In this document: positions 23,420 through 34,807 of the stretch, one piece after another
Numbering within the stretch: position 1 is the stretch's first letter
Layout of the letters: the number at the start of each line of letters is the position of its first letter
NCBI GenBank assembly: GCA_025890175.1
Contig: JANPYM010000002.1
Span: 4,200,369-4,264,368 of the forward strand
Reading direction: 5' to 3'
Length of the DNA stretch: 64,000 nucleotides
Source of the DNA: Ciborinia camelliae
Lineage: Eukaryota; Ascomycota; Leotiomycetes; Helotiales; Sclerotiniaceae
Program-made: the position numbers and the translations under genes
Notes under the pieces: generated by a model
What the model was told of the DNA's origin: nothing
The model's database searches: none
What the model saw: only the letters and a program-made list of their open reading frames with translations

Positions 23420-24578
23420 TCAAAATGCACCCTCCCTCCTCTTCCACCCCGGACTCCTTACCAACCCCGGAGTTTTCAAACTCGTCAAGACCGGTATCGA
23501 ACCCGAACCCGAACCCGACCCAGAACCTACAGTCAGCGTGAAATTTGTCACCGCCGCACCACTAGATTGTTGGGCCCACAGGGAAATCGCGAGCGTGTTG
23601 CGGCCGGAGTAGTTTAGGATTCCTGTTTAGTGAGGGGGAGGGGGGTTAGTTGATTGGATTGTTGGGGATTTTTGGTTGGATCTTTTGAAGGAGGGGGAGG
23701 ATTGGGGGGAGGGGAGAGGGAAGGGAAGGGAAGGGAAGGAGGAAGGATGAGGGGAAAAGAAAGCCAAACCAACCTTGCGGAACCGGAAAACTCATCTGCG
23801 GTCCAATATGATTAACATATTTCCCAAACTGCCACCCATTAACCCAAAACTGCACACGATAAGCACTCGTCGCACCCGCACCCGCACCCGCACCCGCACC
23901 CGCCAAACTCGAGTTTCCAAAATTAAACGCCAGAGGCACGTCATATCCCGGTGGTATATCCAGCACAAAACTCGTCGTGTAGAATCCCACCCCCGCATTC
24001 GCGATGCCCGTCTCAGGCGATTGGTCACTCCACATCAGACCATATGTAGGAGGGTCAGGCTGCATAAACCCCTGTCTCTCCGCGTACAACCCGCCCTCAT
24101 TCAAGGGGCCGCGCACACGATCGAGATACTGTTCGCCGCCGAGATTCCCCGCAATTTTCCACGCGATGGCATCTTGGCTTCGGCCTTGCAATGCATAGTT
24201 GAGGATGCCGCGGGGAGATTTCATTTCCTCGGCTCCCACGACCCAGTTCTCATCGAGTCCGTTGTTGTCGATGAGGATCGTGAAGATGTATTTGCGTCCG
24301 GTGACGAGGTTCGGGAGGGCGTAGGTCGAGTTCTTGGATTCGGCGTAGTCGGCGCCGGCCCATGAGCCGATGTATGTAGAGTTGAGCCAAACGGATGAGC
24401 CGAAGGCGGAACCGCCTTGCGTGGAGAGGTAGAGCGTGGTTTCGTTGCCGGTGGCGATGAAGTGGCCGCGGAATATGAGGGTACCAGTGTTGTAGCCGTA
24501 GTCTGGACCATTGAGAACGGTGGGAGTGAGGAGAGGAGTGAGGAAGAAGTTATTTGTCGAGGTTTTATTGGCGAGTGT
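22827..24578. repeat. Left copy of exact 1,752-bp direct repeat at the assembly gap
   Basis: This segment appears identical to 24589-26340 at a constant offset of 1,762 bp. It holds 3' intergenic DNA and the last part of the beta-galactosidase gene, and stops abruptly at the N run. Confidence 0.95.
23420..24578 (-). pseudogene. Truncated second copy of beta-galactosidase 3' end (probable assembly artefact)
   Basis: Duplicate of 25182-26340: the last exon (23420-23622), the final intron and the 3' portion of exon 8. It is cut at the N gap with no upstream exons. Because introns and flanks are also identical, I read it as the same genomic DNA assembled twice rather than as a real gene fragment. 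Confidence 0.85.
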
Positions 24579-24588
24579 NNNNNNNNNN
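24579..24588. other. Assembly gap (10 N)
   Basis: Ten consecutive N placed exactly between the two copies of the 1,752-bp repeat. A fixed 10-N spacer is a scaffolder convention rather than a measured size. Confidence 0.99.
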
Positions 24589-26340
24589 ATGATAGATTTG
24601 AAACTATCCTAGCAATATACCATACACATGAATTGATGTATCGCAGATCCGCGGGCGATGGGATTGATACCTATTTCCCATACCGGTTTCCATGCCAATA
24701 TAGACCTATCTCCCAGATTATCGTTTCACCCATCTCTTTTCCCTTTCCCTTTCCCTATTACCTAAGGTAACCTACCTATCCACCTTCCTATCTACCTATT
24801 AATTGATATTGATATAATGTGATTTCGACATTACATTACCTACTTACATTACATTACATTACGTCCTCCCCGCCCAGGTGGCCTCTTCTTGGTTTATGGT
24901 ATACGTGGTATATATACATAGTATGGCAGATGATAGATAGCACGAAACCCAAGGTCCAGATCAAGCTCAAGCTCAAGATCAAGATCAGGCAAATAGATTG
25001 TTTTGTAGATTGGTTTTGGTAGACTGGTATGACATGATAGATGCATATTTTGATTCCAATACCTAATACCTAATACCTAACCCCTGCTCCCTCCTCCCTC
25101 CTCCCTCCTCCTCCCTCTTCCCTCAAACCCCCTAAATTCAACCTTTCCCCTCAAATCCCTCAAGTCCCCCTCCCCTAAACCTCAAAATGCACCCTCCCTC
25201 CTCTTCCACCCCGGACTCCTTACCAACCCCGGAGTTTTCAAACTCGTCAAGACCGGTATCGAACCCGAACCCGAACCCGACCCAGAACCTACAGTCAGCG
25301 TGAAATTTGTCACCGCCGCACCACTAGATTGTTGGGCCCACAGGGAAATCGCGAGCGTGTTGCGGCCGGAGTAGTTTAGGATTCCTGTTTAGTGAGGGGG
25401 AGGGGGGTTAGTTGATTGGATTGTTGGGGATTTTTGGTTGGATCTTTTGAAGGAGGGGGAGGATTGGGGGGAGGGGAGAGGGAAGGGAAGGGAAGGGAAG
25501 GAGGAAGGATGAGGGGAAAAGAAAGCCAAACCAACCTTGCGGAACCGGAAAACTCATCTGCGGTCCAATATGATTAACATATTTCCCAAACTGCCACCCA
25601 TTAACCCAAAACTGCACACGATAAGCACTCGTCGCACCCGCACCCGCACCCGCACCCGCACCCGCCAAACTCGAGTTTCCAAAATTAAACGCCAGAGGCA
25701 CGTCATATCCCGGTGGTATATCCAGCACAAAACTCGTCGTGTAGAATCCCACCCCCGCATTCGCGATGCCCGTCTCAGGCGATTGGTCACTCCACATCAG
25801 ACCATATGTAGGAGGGTCAGGCTGCATAAACCCCTGTCTCTCCGCGTACAACCCGCCCTCATTCAAGGGGCCGCGCACACGATCGAGATACTGTTCGCCG
25901 CCGAGATTCCCCGCAATTTTCCACGCGATGGCATCTTGGCTTCGGCCTTGCAATGCATAGTTGAGGATGCCGCGGGGAGATTTCATTTCCTCGGCTCCCA
26001 CGACCCAGTTCTCATCGAGTCCGTTGTTGTCGATGAGGATCGTGAAGATGTATTTGCGTCCGGTGACGAGGTTCGGGAGGGCGTAGGTCGAGTTCTTGGA
26101 TTCGGCGTAGTCGGCGCCGGCCCATGAGCCGATGTATGTAGAGTTGAGCCAAACGGATGAGCCGAAGGCGGAACCGCCTTGCGTGGAGAGGTAGAGCGTG
26201 GTTTCGTTGCCGGTGGCGATGAAGTGGCCGCGGAATATGAGGGTACCAGTGTTGTAGCCGTAGTCTGGACCATTGAGAACGGTGGGAGTGAGGAGAGGAG
26301 TGAGGAAGAAGTTATTTGTCGAGGTTTTATTGGCGAGTGT
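24589..26340. repeat. Right copy of exact 1,752-bp direct repeat
   Basis: Begins with ATGATAGATTTGAAACTATC right after the N run, matching 22827. It ends at GGCGAGTGT, the last bases before the gap in the left copy, and then continues into unique beta-galactosidase coding sequence. Confidence 0.95.
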
Positions 26341-28867
26341 CCAGGCCGAGTCGTCGTAGGTGGATTTTATTTCCGGGAGGCTGTCGAGGTATTTCCATTT
26401 GAGAGTTGAGAGGTTTGGGAGTGAAATTTTGGGGGCCGTGTAGGTGAGTGTTGAGGAGAGTTCGCCAGTTGAAGAGTCGGTTTTGTAGGTGATTTTTTGG
26501 TTGTTGAAGTACAGGTTTTTGGTTCCTTTAGGTGCGCCGATGACTTTGAATGGGACCGTGGCGTTGAGATCACCTGTGATGTGGAGATCTGAACCTTGAG
26601 TAGAAACAGTTCGGATGAGATAACCGGCTTCTATGATAACGGAAGCTGTATTTTCGATACTTGTCGAGCTAATCATTTTGTAAGCTTTAAGATTCAAAAT
26701 GAGACTTGAATGAAAGCCTTACAATGCACCCCATTTATCTGTTCTGACAAAGTCCATCACCCAATAATTATACGCACTATTCCGATCCAAAATATAAACA
26801 AACACGCTTCCTACCTTGACAACTCTCCGAGTGGAAGATGTTTGCCAGTTAAGAATCGTCGAGCTATTAGTACTCTTACTTGTCACACCTGAGCCCTCAA
26901 CAATTTGAGCCGGGCTTTTCGTAAGAACAGCCAATTCATGTAATTCTCCCGGTCCACCATAAACAACCAAAACAGTCTTATCGTAAAACTTCTTCCATGT
27001 GAAAATTTCTGCTGTCGAGTAAAGGAGTGTGGTTCCTCCAATATCATAGTCCGTCACATGCCATTTTGAATCCCTACCACCGAGCGTAAGACTTCCATTC
27101 AATTGAGGAATAGTTAGAGCGCCTTGACTAGTAGTAACAGTTAGCTTGTAGGTTGCCGCAGCTAAAGTCTGGTAGTCCGAATGGCGAACAATATAAAAGT
27201 TGGTAACTGTTCCATTTCCAAATAGTGGAGTGGTGAAAATGGAAGCACTATTGGTATATTTACCAGTGATAGATGCTCCGACGGATGTGGTAAGATATGC
27301 AGGGCTGACTTTGAGGAAGTTGGCTTCTATCTTCAGTTCGCTATACTTTTCGCGGGTTATTTCGCGATTTTCAGAGATAGCTGCACCGTAGTCGTAAGAT
27401 GTATAACCACCTGAGGAAATATAAGCAGTAGCCAGTGATAAAATCGACACTCTTGCTTACCAGCATGACCAAGGTTTCCCCAATTCGTGCCACCATCTGT
27501 AAAATCGTCAGAATTTGGTTATATATCCTCAGAATCAAGACTCACATATCATATATAAGCTCAAAAGAGCAACGCCCGAAGCAAAATCATTCTTGTAAAA
27601 GACTCTCTCAAATTGCTCATTCAAGAGTTGAGCACACGCTTGAAATCCCTATCGAAGTTTAGCAACAGCAATTCCAGCATCCTCAGGAACGGAAACTTAC
27701 AAGGCCACCCCAAGGATCAAAAGCACCACCCTGGAATTCATTTATAGAATAGAATGTACTTGGGCTTTGTTTCTCATGGGTCGTCGCGAAAGAAGTTGGT
27801 AAATTCTTAGAAGGCCAGGTAGTTGGATGTGCACAATCGAAACCCAGTGGATAAGAATCATGACCATAGATATCCACATCACCAATAGTCGTTCCATTAA
27901 CCACATCACCTGGTGCGAAAAGTCCACTTGCATCTATTTCTCATTAGCACTTCGTCCACTACCAACATTACCATCTCCTTCCTTTCCATCCCGATATCCC
28001 AATACTTCAATAGAGGAATCTACCTACAAGCATCATTACTGATAAACGGAACCGTAACTCCGGCATCTCTCGCCTGTTTCTTCACATAAGAAAAATAAAC
28101 TGGATCTGGCCATCCGCCTGGAACGTATCCGGTATATCCCGTGTACTCATTTTCAGGCTGGTATAGAATAATTGGTCCTCCCTTCGTAATCTCAAATTTG
28201 GCGATTAGACTAGCAATGTTTGCAACATAGTTATCAGTTGCTGCGAGATAATCTGGTGCTTGGGAGCGTAGAACGCCTTTTATGCGTTGGAGCCAGCCGG
28301 GGAATCCACCGCCAGAGGATTCCGCATTGATATACTGTAGATTGGCATGTTTTAGAACTAGATAGGAGGAGGGCAGATGGAGGAACATATACTAACCGGA
28401 CCTGGACGAGCAATGAGATATATACCGGCTTCCTTTGCCGCATTAAAGAAGGGTTCAAAGGCAAAGACCCCTTCTGCAGTGTAGTGTCCTGGATTTCCTT
28501 CAAGCAATGCCCAATGAACATAAAATGAAATTGTATTAAACCCAAGCGATTTCACCTTTTGAAAGATATCGAGCCATAGGTCAGGCACTGGAAGACGATA
28601 TGGATGAAATTCTCCTGAGAAGATGAATATACGTTCACCGTATACCTTTAGAGAGTGTTCATCATATGTGACCTATTGGATTAGCTTCTGGAGTATTCGT
28701 AGAAAGTTCAATTGGCCCATTGCTGGAGTAAGAGATGGCCAAAAACTTACAACATCTTGAAGTGCATCATCTCTCTCTACAAGCATCTGCTCTCCACCGA
28801 TATTAATCGATAGAGCTACAGCTTGGGTCGCACAAGCAAGGGCCGTAAACGCACGTAGAAACCTCAT
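25182..28867 (-). CDS. lacA: Secreted beta-galactosidase, glycoside hydrolase family 35
   Basis: Extracellular GH35 enzyme hydrolysing terminal beta-galactosyl residues, 1,031 residues, resembling Aspergillus LacA in length and order. Nine exons (minus): 28751-28867, 28397-28672, 28028-28334, 27701-27933, 27546-27648, 27461-27496, 26723-27410, 25536-26668, 25182-25384; all joins keep frame. Residues 1-19 are a signal peptide. Glu194 in PENEYTG is the expected acid/base and Glu299 in [14 protein letters not shown] the expected nucleophile. [11 protein letters not shown] is assembled from exons 5-6. C-terminal beta domains follow, with AG- and GS-dipeptide repeats near the end. The 3' third is repeated on the other side of the N gap. 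Confidence 0.95.
25385..25535 (-). other. Last beta-galactosidase intron with long purine/pyrimidine tract
   Basis: A 151-nt intron that is almost entirely G/A on the plus strand (runs of GGGGG and GGGAAGGGAAGG), hence pyrimidine-rich in the transcript. Four or more G-runs sit close together. The identical tract is at 23623-23773. Confidence 0.7.
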
Positions 28868-30033
28868 TTTTGCAATATCTCAATTGAAATTGCAGAGTTT
28901 GAGTCTCACGCAGGCAAACAAAAGAGCATAAATTGCATGAACACATCAAAATCAATACCCACCAGAAGTAATCTTTATATACAATACCTATCTATGACCA
29001 CAAACTACTTTACCCAGTTTTACAACCTTTCCCCTCTCCAACCTGCATGACATGCCCCGAATAGCAAGGTTCTGCTGCGCGATGCAAATACATGAAATTG
29101 AATTCCAAATATATTTCACTCAAACTCACCACACATGGATAATGGCAGGTATCTACAGGCACAGGCACAGGCACAGTGAAAGATTCGACCCCGAGCCACA
29201 ACATGCGGGGTAAAAGTATAAACGACTGTCACTCCACCCTCACAACCAACCACATTCTCCATTATATCGGAGCACTTTATTTGGCTAAAAGTAACAACAT
29301 TTTCCCGAACAAGCTGCCCCGGAAGGTTTCAATGGAATGACGCGAGAACTTCAAGAAATAATCGGTGATCTTTGTGGAGAAATAGATTGAGATCTTGCGC
29401 ACCAACCGGATTGTTCGGACGGAAGCACATAGACACGCTTGTGGGATAGCCTCAAGTTCTTGCATGGGATACTAAAGTAAGAGAGAAAATAACCTTGGAA
29501 GTTTGTACAGACCACAGAGCTCCTTGATCTTGGTTGCGGAGCGAGGTGCCGATGGATAGCACAATTCATACCTTCTGCCAAACGAGCATCTCCCTGCATG
29601 ATGTATGTAATGTTATCCAGATGTTGCACAAACCAAGACGAGTACAACTAAGCATGGATATTGGAACCCGAAGTAAATTTAACCGGTATTCTGGGGCAGA
29701 GTGAAACTTCATAATTTCCGATTTGTAACTGAAGACCATTTCGGGATAATTGTTTCCGGCGTGCTCCTCTGAGCACTTGATCTTTTCCGTTTTTATGCAT
29801 TGTTCGTTGAATTTTGTGTATAGTACAATCGTCCTCGTTATTCCCTAACCACGGAGCCGTAAATCTGTACTCTGTACATATCACCAGAAGGTTGATTATC
29901 ATTGCCCTGGTATTTCAGTGGCCACAGTCCTTCTCCCGCTCGATATATTATCGTTCGTTCTCTGATTCTCTTGTGCGCAAATGGTTCCTCCATATTGCGG
30001 CATTTACCTCCGACTGGTCCTACATAAACATCC
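28868..30033. other. Intergenic, no gene seen
   Basis: Upstream of the beta-galactosidase and downstream of the mitochondrial uS12 gene. There is an ACAGGCACAGGCACAGGCACAG run at about 29157-29178. The ORFs here lack recognisable features. Confidence 0.55.
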
Positions 30034-30723
30034 TTATGTAGCCGTCTTCTTTGGTTTCTTCGTTCCGTATTTCGATCGTGATGTTGCTCTGTTTCCTACT
30101 CCTCCCTGTGGTAGCAAATGTATTAGCATAAATAGTCAAAACATTATGATCTCTTTTCCCACTCTTCTCATCTCATTCCACTCGCCGAGTGCACAAACCC
30201 CCATCCCATTCTCCCTGCCAAGTTCATAAAGAAACATAAATCCACTCACCAAATCTCCCGCCCCTCTAACCAAATGATATCTCACACCCGGACAATCCTG
30301 ACTCCTTCCACCTCTAACAAGCACCACACTATGCTGTTGCACATTATGACCCTCTCCCGGAATATAACACGTAACCACTCTTCCCGTACTTAATCTCACT
30401 CTGGCCGTTTTCCGCTCTGCCGAGTTAGGCTTCTTTGGCTTGGTGATTCCGACTTTAAGTGCCACACCCTTGAGTGCTGGGGCTTGGACGGTCGATAGAG
30501 CAGGAGAGACGGATTTACGCACGGCTTGCGCAGTGCGGCATCCACGGCGGACTTGGTTGTATGTAGCGGAGTGAGAGGGCGAGGAGGAGAACGTCCGTGA
30601 TGAGGAGATTGCGAGTGATTTGAATTGGTTTGTGATGGATTGTGGGGAGGGACGAGATGTAGAGATTGAGGAAGTAGACCGTATGGACGGCATTAAGAAC
30701 CGTTGCAATAATGAGACGGCCAT
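30034..30723 (-). CDS. MRPS12: Mitochondrial small-subunit ribosomal protein uS12m
   Basis: Component of the mitoribosome decoding centre. Two exons, 30250-30723 and 30034-30105 (144-nt phase-0 intron), give 181 residues. The first 60 residues are Ser/Arg-rich and suit a mitochondrial presequence. The conserved S12 core follows: [73 protein letters not shown]. Exon 2 supplies the usual C-terminus ([18 protein letters not shown]). I chose the ATG at 30723 for its good context; an ATG at 30855 is in frame but adds a non-conserved extension. Confidence 0.95.
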
Positions 30724-31328
30724 TGTGAATGGTGAGTGCGGTGATCGTTGAATGATTGAGTTCGTCGGGGTGAGGACGGGAGGAGAGAAAGCTTTCGATA
30801 TGCCAAAACTTAGAATTGTTGTGGCTGATACATTCACGTGATGTGGCTGGAACATCTCTCAGGGATTGACTTCTAAAAATACACTCCTAAAGTGAAGTGC
30901 TTACTCCTTTCTGGGTTCACAAGGTACCGTACCTACCCGCCTACCCGCCTACCCGTCTACCCCCTAGGTACCTCCAGCTAGCAATGTTTTTATTTGAAGT
31001 CATCGACTATAACTCAAGTATCATATCATACCAGACAAAATAATCTATTTCTTCTCTCAATATGCAAATATTGCCTTGGAGTATAAATCTATCTCAAAAT
31101 TTGACTACCTCCCGATGAAAAACAAGAGGCATTACTTCCCAAGCCAGATCCTATGTCGGACCTTGTAAAACATATACAGTACGTCAATCGGATTTTGACC
31201 CCATGCAAACGCCCATGCCCCCTTTTCTATCATGCCAGATAGTAAATATCCTCAACCGTCCAACCGCCAATGCTGCTCCCTAGAAAATGCATTCGAGCAC
31301 GAATACGAAATAAGTTGAGACTCTTAAT
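30724..31328. other. Intergenic, no gene seen
   Basis: Contains a CCTACCCGCCTACCCGCC repeat and a CCTAGGTACC palindrome at about 30932-30975. No gene seen. Confidence 0.6.
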
Positions 31329-32736
31329 TTAGTCTTGTTGACTTTCATAGCCTTCTGGCTTTTCCATTTTATTAAGATCGTAGAATCGCGACGTACCTGA
31401 TGGGTAATTAGCACAGTGTCAATTGTTGAGGGAAACGGAAAAGCTTACATGAGTACCCTTTCCAGTCAAAGTTATCCTTTGGATTGCAGTGACACTTCAA
31501 ATCGAGTCTTGTCTGCTCTCCTGTTGGGCAATGGGTGAAAGGAACATGGTAGTATGCAATATCGTTAAAGAAATGAATCTCTTCCTTTTTCAAGAGAAGG
31601 CCTGCAGCGATGGAGTGAACTGGAGCATCACCCCAGCGTTCGTAGAAGAATCCTCCATCTTGGTCGAGTTGCTCGAAGAAATCCGTGTAAGCCTTTGATC
31701 GAAGCCAGTCAAGGTTACCAATCTCGAAGTTAGACCACTGTAACAATGTATTAGTATTAAACCCATGCGAGTCATCATGTATGACAAAAACGTACCATGT
31801 GGCAGTGGTTATAAGTTTCACCGCCATCATCACTGAGGAAGGCCATTGAGTTACCCTCAACGATGTGCTCCGGGTGGTTTTTCATGAACTTCTTGACACT
31901 GTCCCACAAAGTTGGGATAGTCTCAACATATTCGTAAAGACTCAAAACGAAACTGTATTTCTTCTTGTTGTCGGCCATAAATTTAAATGCATCATAATCA
32001 ATATCGCAGAAAAGCTCAATGGATGGTTCGACTCTCCAGTACCATTCATAGTTCAACATCAATTCTTGTTGAAAGAAGAAACCAGATTCGAAACGACACA
32101 TGTGGCGGTAGCTGACAGAATCGCCGTAGATGATTTTTCTTTGTGCCATATCTTCACGAACCTTGCGAGCCTTTTCGGTATCAATGTGGTCAGGGAATGA
32201 CCAATGTTTCTCTGGAATCTCCCCATAGTGAGTCTTTCCGGAAACAAGGGATGTGGTAACCTTCTTAAATGTGGCATCGAATGGCTTGTCGTTTAAGAAA
32301 ACCCAGTCGTAATGGAACTTCTTGTTGAATCTATCCTCCACTTGACGAATGGATCGTGCAATTTCCCAGATATCCGAATTTCGTGCCAAAGTGACAAAGG
32401 TCGCATTCATGCGCTCGCCAGGAATGGTCGCAGGTGGAAAGGCATGAGTATTTGGAGAGGTGCCGGGAGGAGATGATGTCGAATCATGGCCCGATGGTGA
32501 AGTACCTGCCTTGACAGGAATCCCAGTTTTGTCTGTGAAAACTTGCTGTGCAGTCTGTAATCTTGGGTCTGATGAGGATGAGATAAAGTATACGATGGTG
32601 AGCCCCTGCGGAGAGAAATATTAGTAGGTAGATCCAAAGGACGTTTTGTGGATCGCGATGAGAATGCGAGGGCGACAAGACCTACAAAGAATGCAAAGAG
32701 AATATATCTCAGATATCTGGCTGTTCCTGTAGCCAT
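31329..32736 (-). CDS. Glycolipid/glycoprotein alpha-1,2-mannosyltransferase, KRE2/MNT1 family (GT15)
   Basis: Golgi type II membrane enzyme that extends O- and N-linked mannose chains, 405 residues. Exons: 32686-32736, 31796-32605, 31449-31737, 31329-31396; introns 80, 58 and 52 nt. Splicing of intron 1 joins [12 protein letters not shown] to GLTIVYFI, giving one clean signal-anchor helix near residues 6-25. A Ser/Thr/Pro-rich stem leads to the GT15 domain starting [18 protein letters not shown]. Family blocks include [38 protein letters not shown] (the putative acidic/metal site), [13 protein letters not shown] and [16 protein letters not shown]. The C-terminus CTSRFYDLN...PEGYESQQD is typical. 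Which paralogue (Ktr1/Ktr4/Kre2) is not decided. Confidence 0.95.
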
Positions 32737-34807
32737 GATGAGATAGATTTTTAAGTCGAGAACGTGCAACTTTCGATGATGCTACTCCTTTTCGTGAATC
32801 CAACAGTTATTTTATTTTACTAACCAATTGGACACGAATGTACCCTTTTAAAGCAATTACCACCCCTCAGACGAATTTATGTAGCATCAAACGAATAATA
32901 AGCTAGAAGTGCAGTGCCACGAGTTACTGTCTGTCCTGCCTTCAACTTAGCCCTTCCACAATATAAAGGGAGGATGGGAAAAAGGAAAAAGAAGAAGATG
33001 AAGAGGAGAAAAAGAGCGATGAGAAGAAAAGTGCGATATATCAAAACACCGTTACTTATTAGTACCTACCTTAGGTATGGAGGAGGTATGAATAAAGGAG
33101 GTTTATTATTATTGACTAATCTTTCGTGTACGAAGTGTATCTACTAGGGAGAGCAGGCAAAGCCCAAAAAAGCATCAACCTTACCAGGTAGGAGGAGGGA
33201 GGTAGACGGGGGAGTCGATGAGATTGGTTCCAGCCCCAATTATCCTGGTCGGAATTTGGAAAGCTTACGAAGTTACGCAAGGGATGATTTTCCTTTGCTT
33301 CGAGATTAATCAAAAAAAGGTCGGCCGGTGGTGAAGTGGGAGCGTTGCTCAATTTTAGCTTCCCCCAGATAAAGTTTGGAATATGAGACGAGGTCCTTGA
33401 GAGGTGACACAGTCAATGTTATGACTTTGACTTTATTCGTGTAAATTATGAATTTGATGAGATGAGATGAGATGAAAAGAAGGAATAAAGGGAGGGTAAT
33501 AAAAGGAGTCCACCGGTTAACTAGGTAGGTAGATAGAGTAGGTTGGTTGGTATAAAAGGACTTCTACTGGAATGAATATACTATTTTGGGGGGTTCAACC
33601 AATACAAATCATTGTTCATGTCTTTCATGTTCTTTCATCTCAACCATTCTGGCAAACTAAGGAAGTACTGCTTGCTATATCCATACTGTAGCAACTTGGG
33701 ACCTATTCACTTCCGATATGGAATGTTAATTTTGGACCATATACATGACATCAAAAAAAATATAAACCAAATTGAAATCCATTATAAGTTGGATATCTAA
33801 TTAACTAGATATGATTCTCATTCATATATAGGTCGTCTCGTGTGAACAGCTAGCTACCTTACCTTTATATAATACCTACTACCTACGTCCCTAGGTACAG
33901 CTGGAGTTCATGTACTGCCGGTACTCATCTGTGACGGAACCTGGAAGAGAGTCTGTTCAGAGTTTCCCGGCATCTTTTTCTTTCTTCTCTACCCCACTTG
34001 CACCTTCACTCATATCAAGAATGTTACCGGCCAAGACCCAACATGAATTCACGACTTTTATAACCAGGTCTGGTAAGAGAGTACCTTTGATATGAATAAT
34101 AATGGATACCTATTGTACATAGAAGCCCGCCATTTCATCTCCACCATCATCTTTTTTACCATCTTCAATAATTCATTTATCTCATGTGAAGCTATTGCAA
34201 CATTTTGAATAATGTGGGAGAAGAGACGAGACTTGATACCTAGTACTTGAGGTCATCCACGCGGGTAGAATCGCGTCTATCAAAAAGAGTTCGTTCCCAT
34301 CCATCCATCCATCCATTTACCCACCTCCCACACCCACCAACCAGCAGGACCTCACCACCTGGGCACACCACACCACACCACACCTTAATAAATTTCCAAG
34401 CAAACGAAAGCTTTATTTATTATTGCCGTCCCTTCGAACAAACACCTACCCTACCTCCCTCCTCCCTCCACCTTCCAATCTCGTCACCCTCAACCACCAT
34501 CCCACCAACACGTTGAAAAAAACACACCTTGAAAAATTTAAAATAACAAAAAACTCTCTCATTCTTGTACTTGTTGCACCTTTCATCTTCCTGGTACCTA
34601 CCTACCCCTACCTACCGCTCAACCATCCATTTTGTTTCATCAATACTTTCGGCCACTTGTATGATCCTCACTGATCTAACCTTTTCTTCTTCAAGATCCA
34701 AAATCGATCTTTGAAATTGCAATCACATACTTTACTCTTCTCAATTTATCTTGATTTCCGCATCTTAATGGACACAAAGTTCCTTTGACTTTACAATTTC
34801 TTCAGTC
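32737..34807. other. Two-kilobase intergenic region upstream of PAT1
   Basis: No gene supported. It has a GATGA repeat near 33455-33475, TAGGTAGGTAG at about 33520, CCATCCATCC at about 34298-34314, and a long pyrimidine-rich zone from about 34330 to 34800 that could be the PAT1 promoter and 5' leader. Upstream ATGs in the leader zone are present but not interpretable. Confidence 0.55.

Noticed and set aside
23775..24365. 196-codon plus-strand ORF with RTRTRTRTR (and its twin at 25537-26127)
   Set aside because: It is the antisense shadow of the GH35 exon; the Arg-Thr run is just the reverse reading of the Ala-Gly hexamer repeat.
23420..24578. A second, genuine beta-galactosidase gene or segmental duplication
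   Set aside because: Flanks, introns and exons are identical to 25182-26340 and the copy ends exactly at the 10-N gap, so an assembly overlap is far more likely.
30724..30855. 44-residue N-terminal extension of uS12m
   Set aside because: Non-conserved, and the ATG at 30723 already starts a good mitochondrial presequence.
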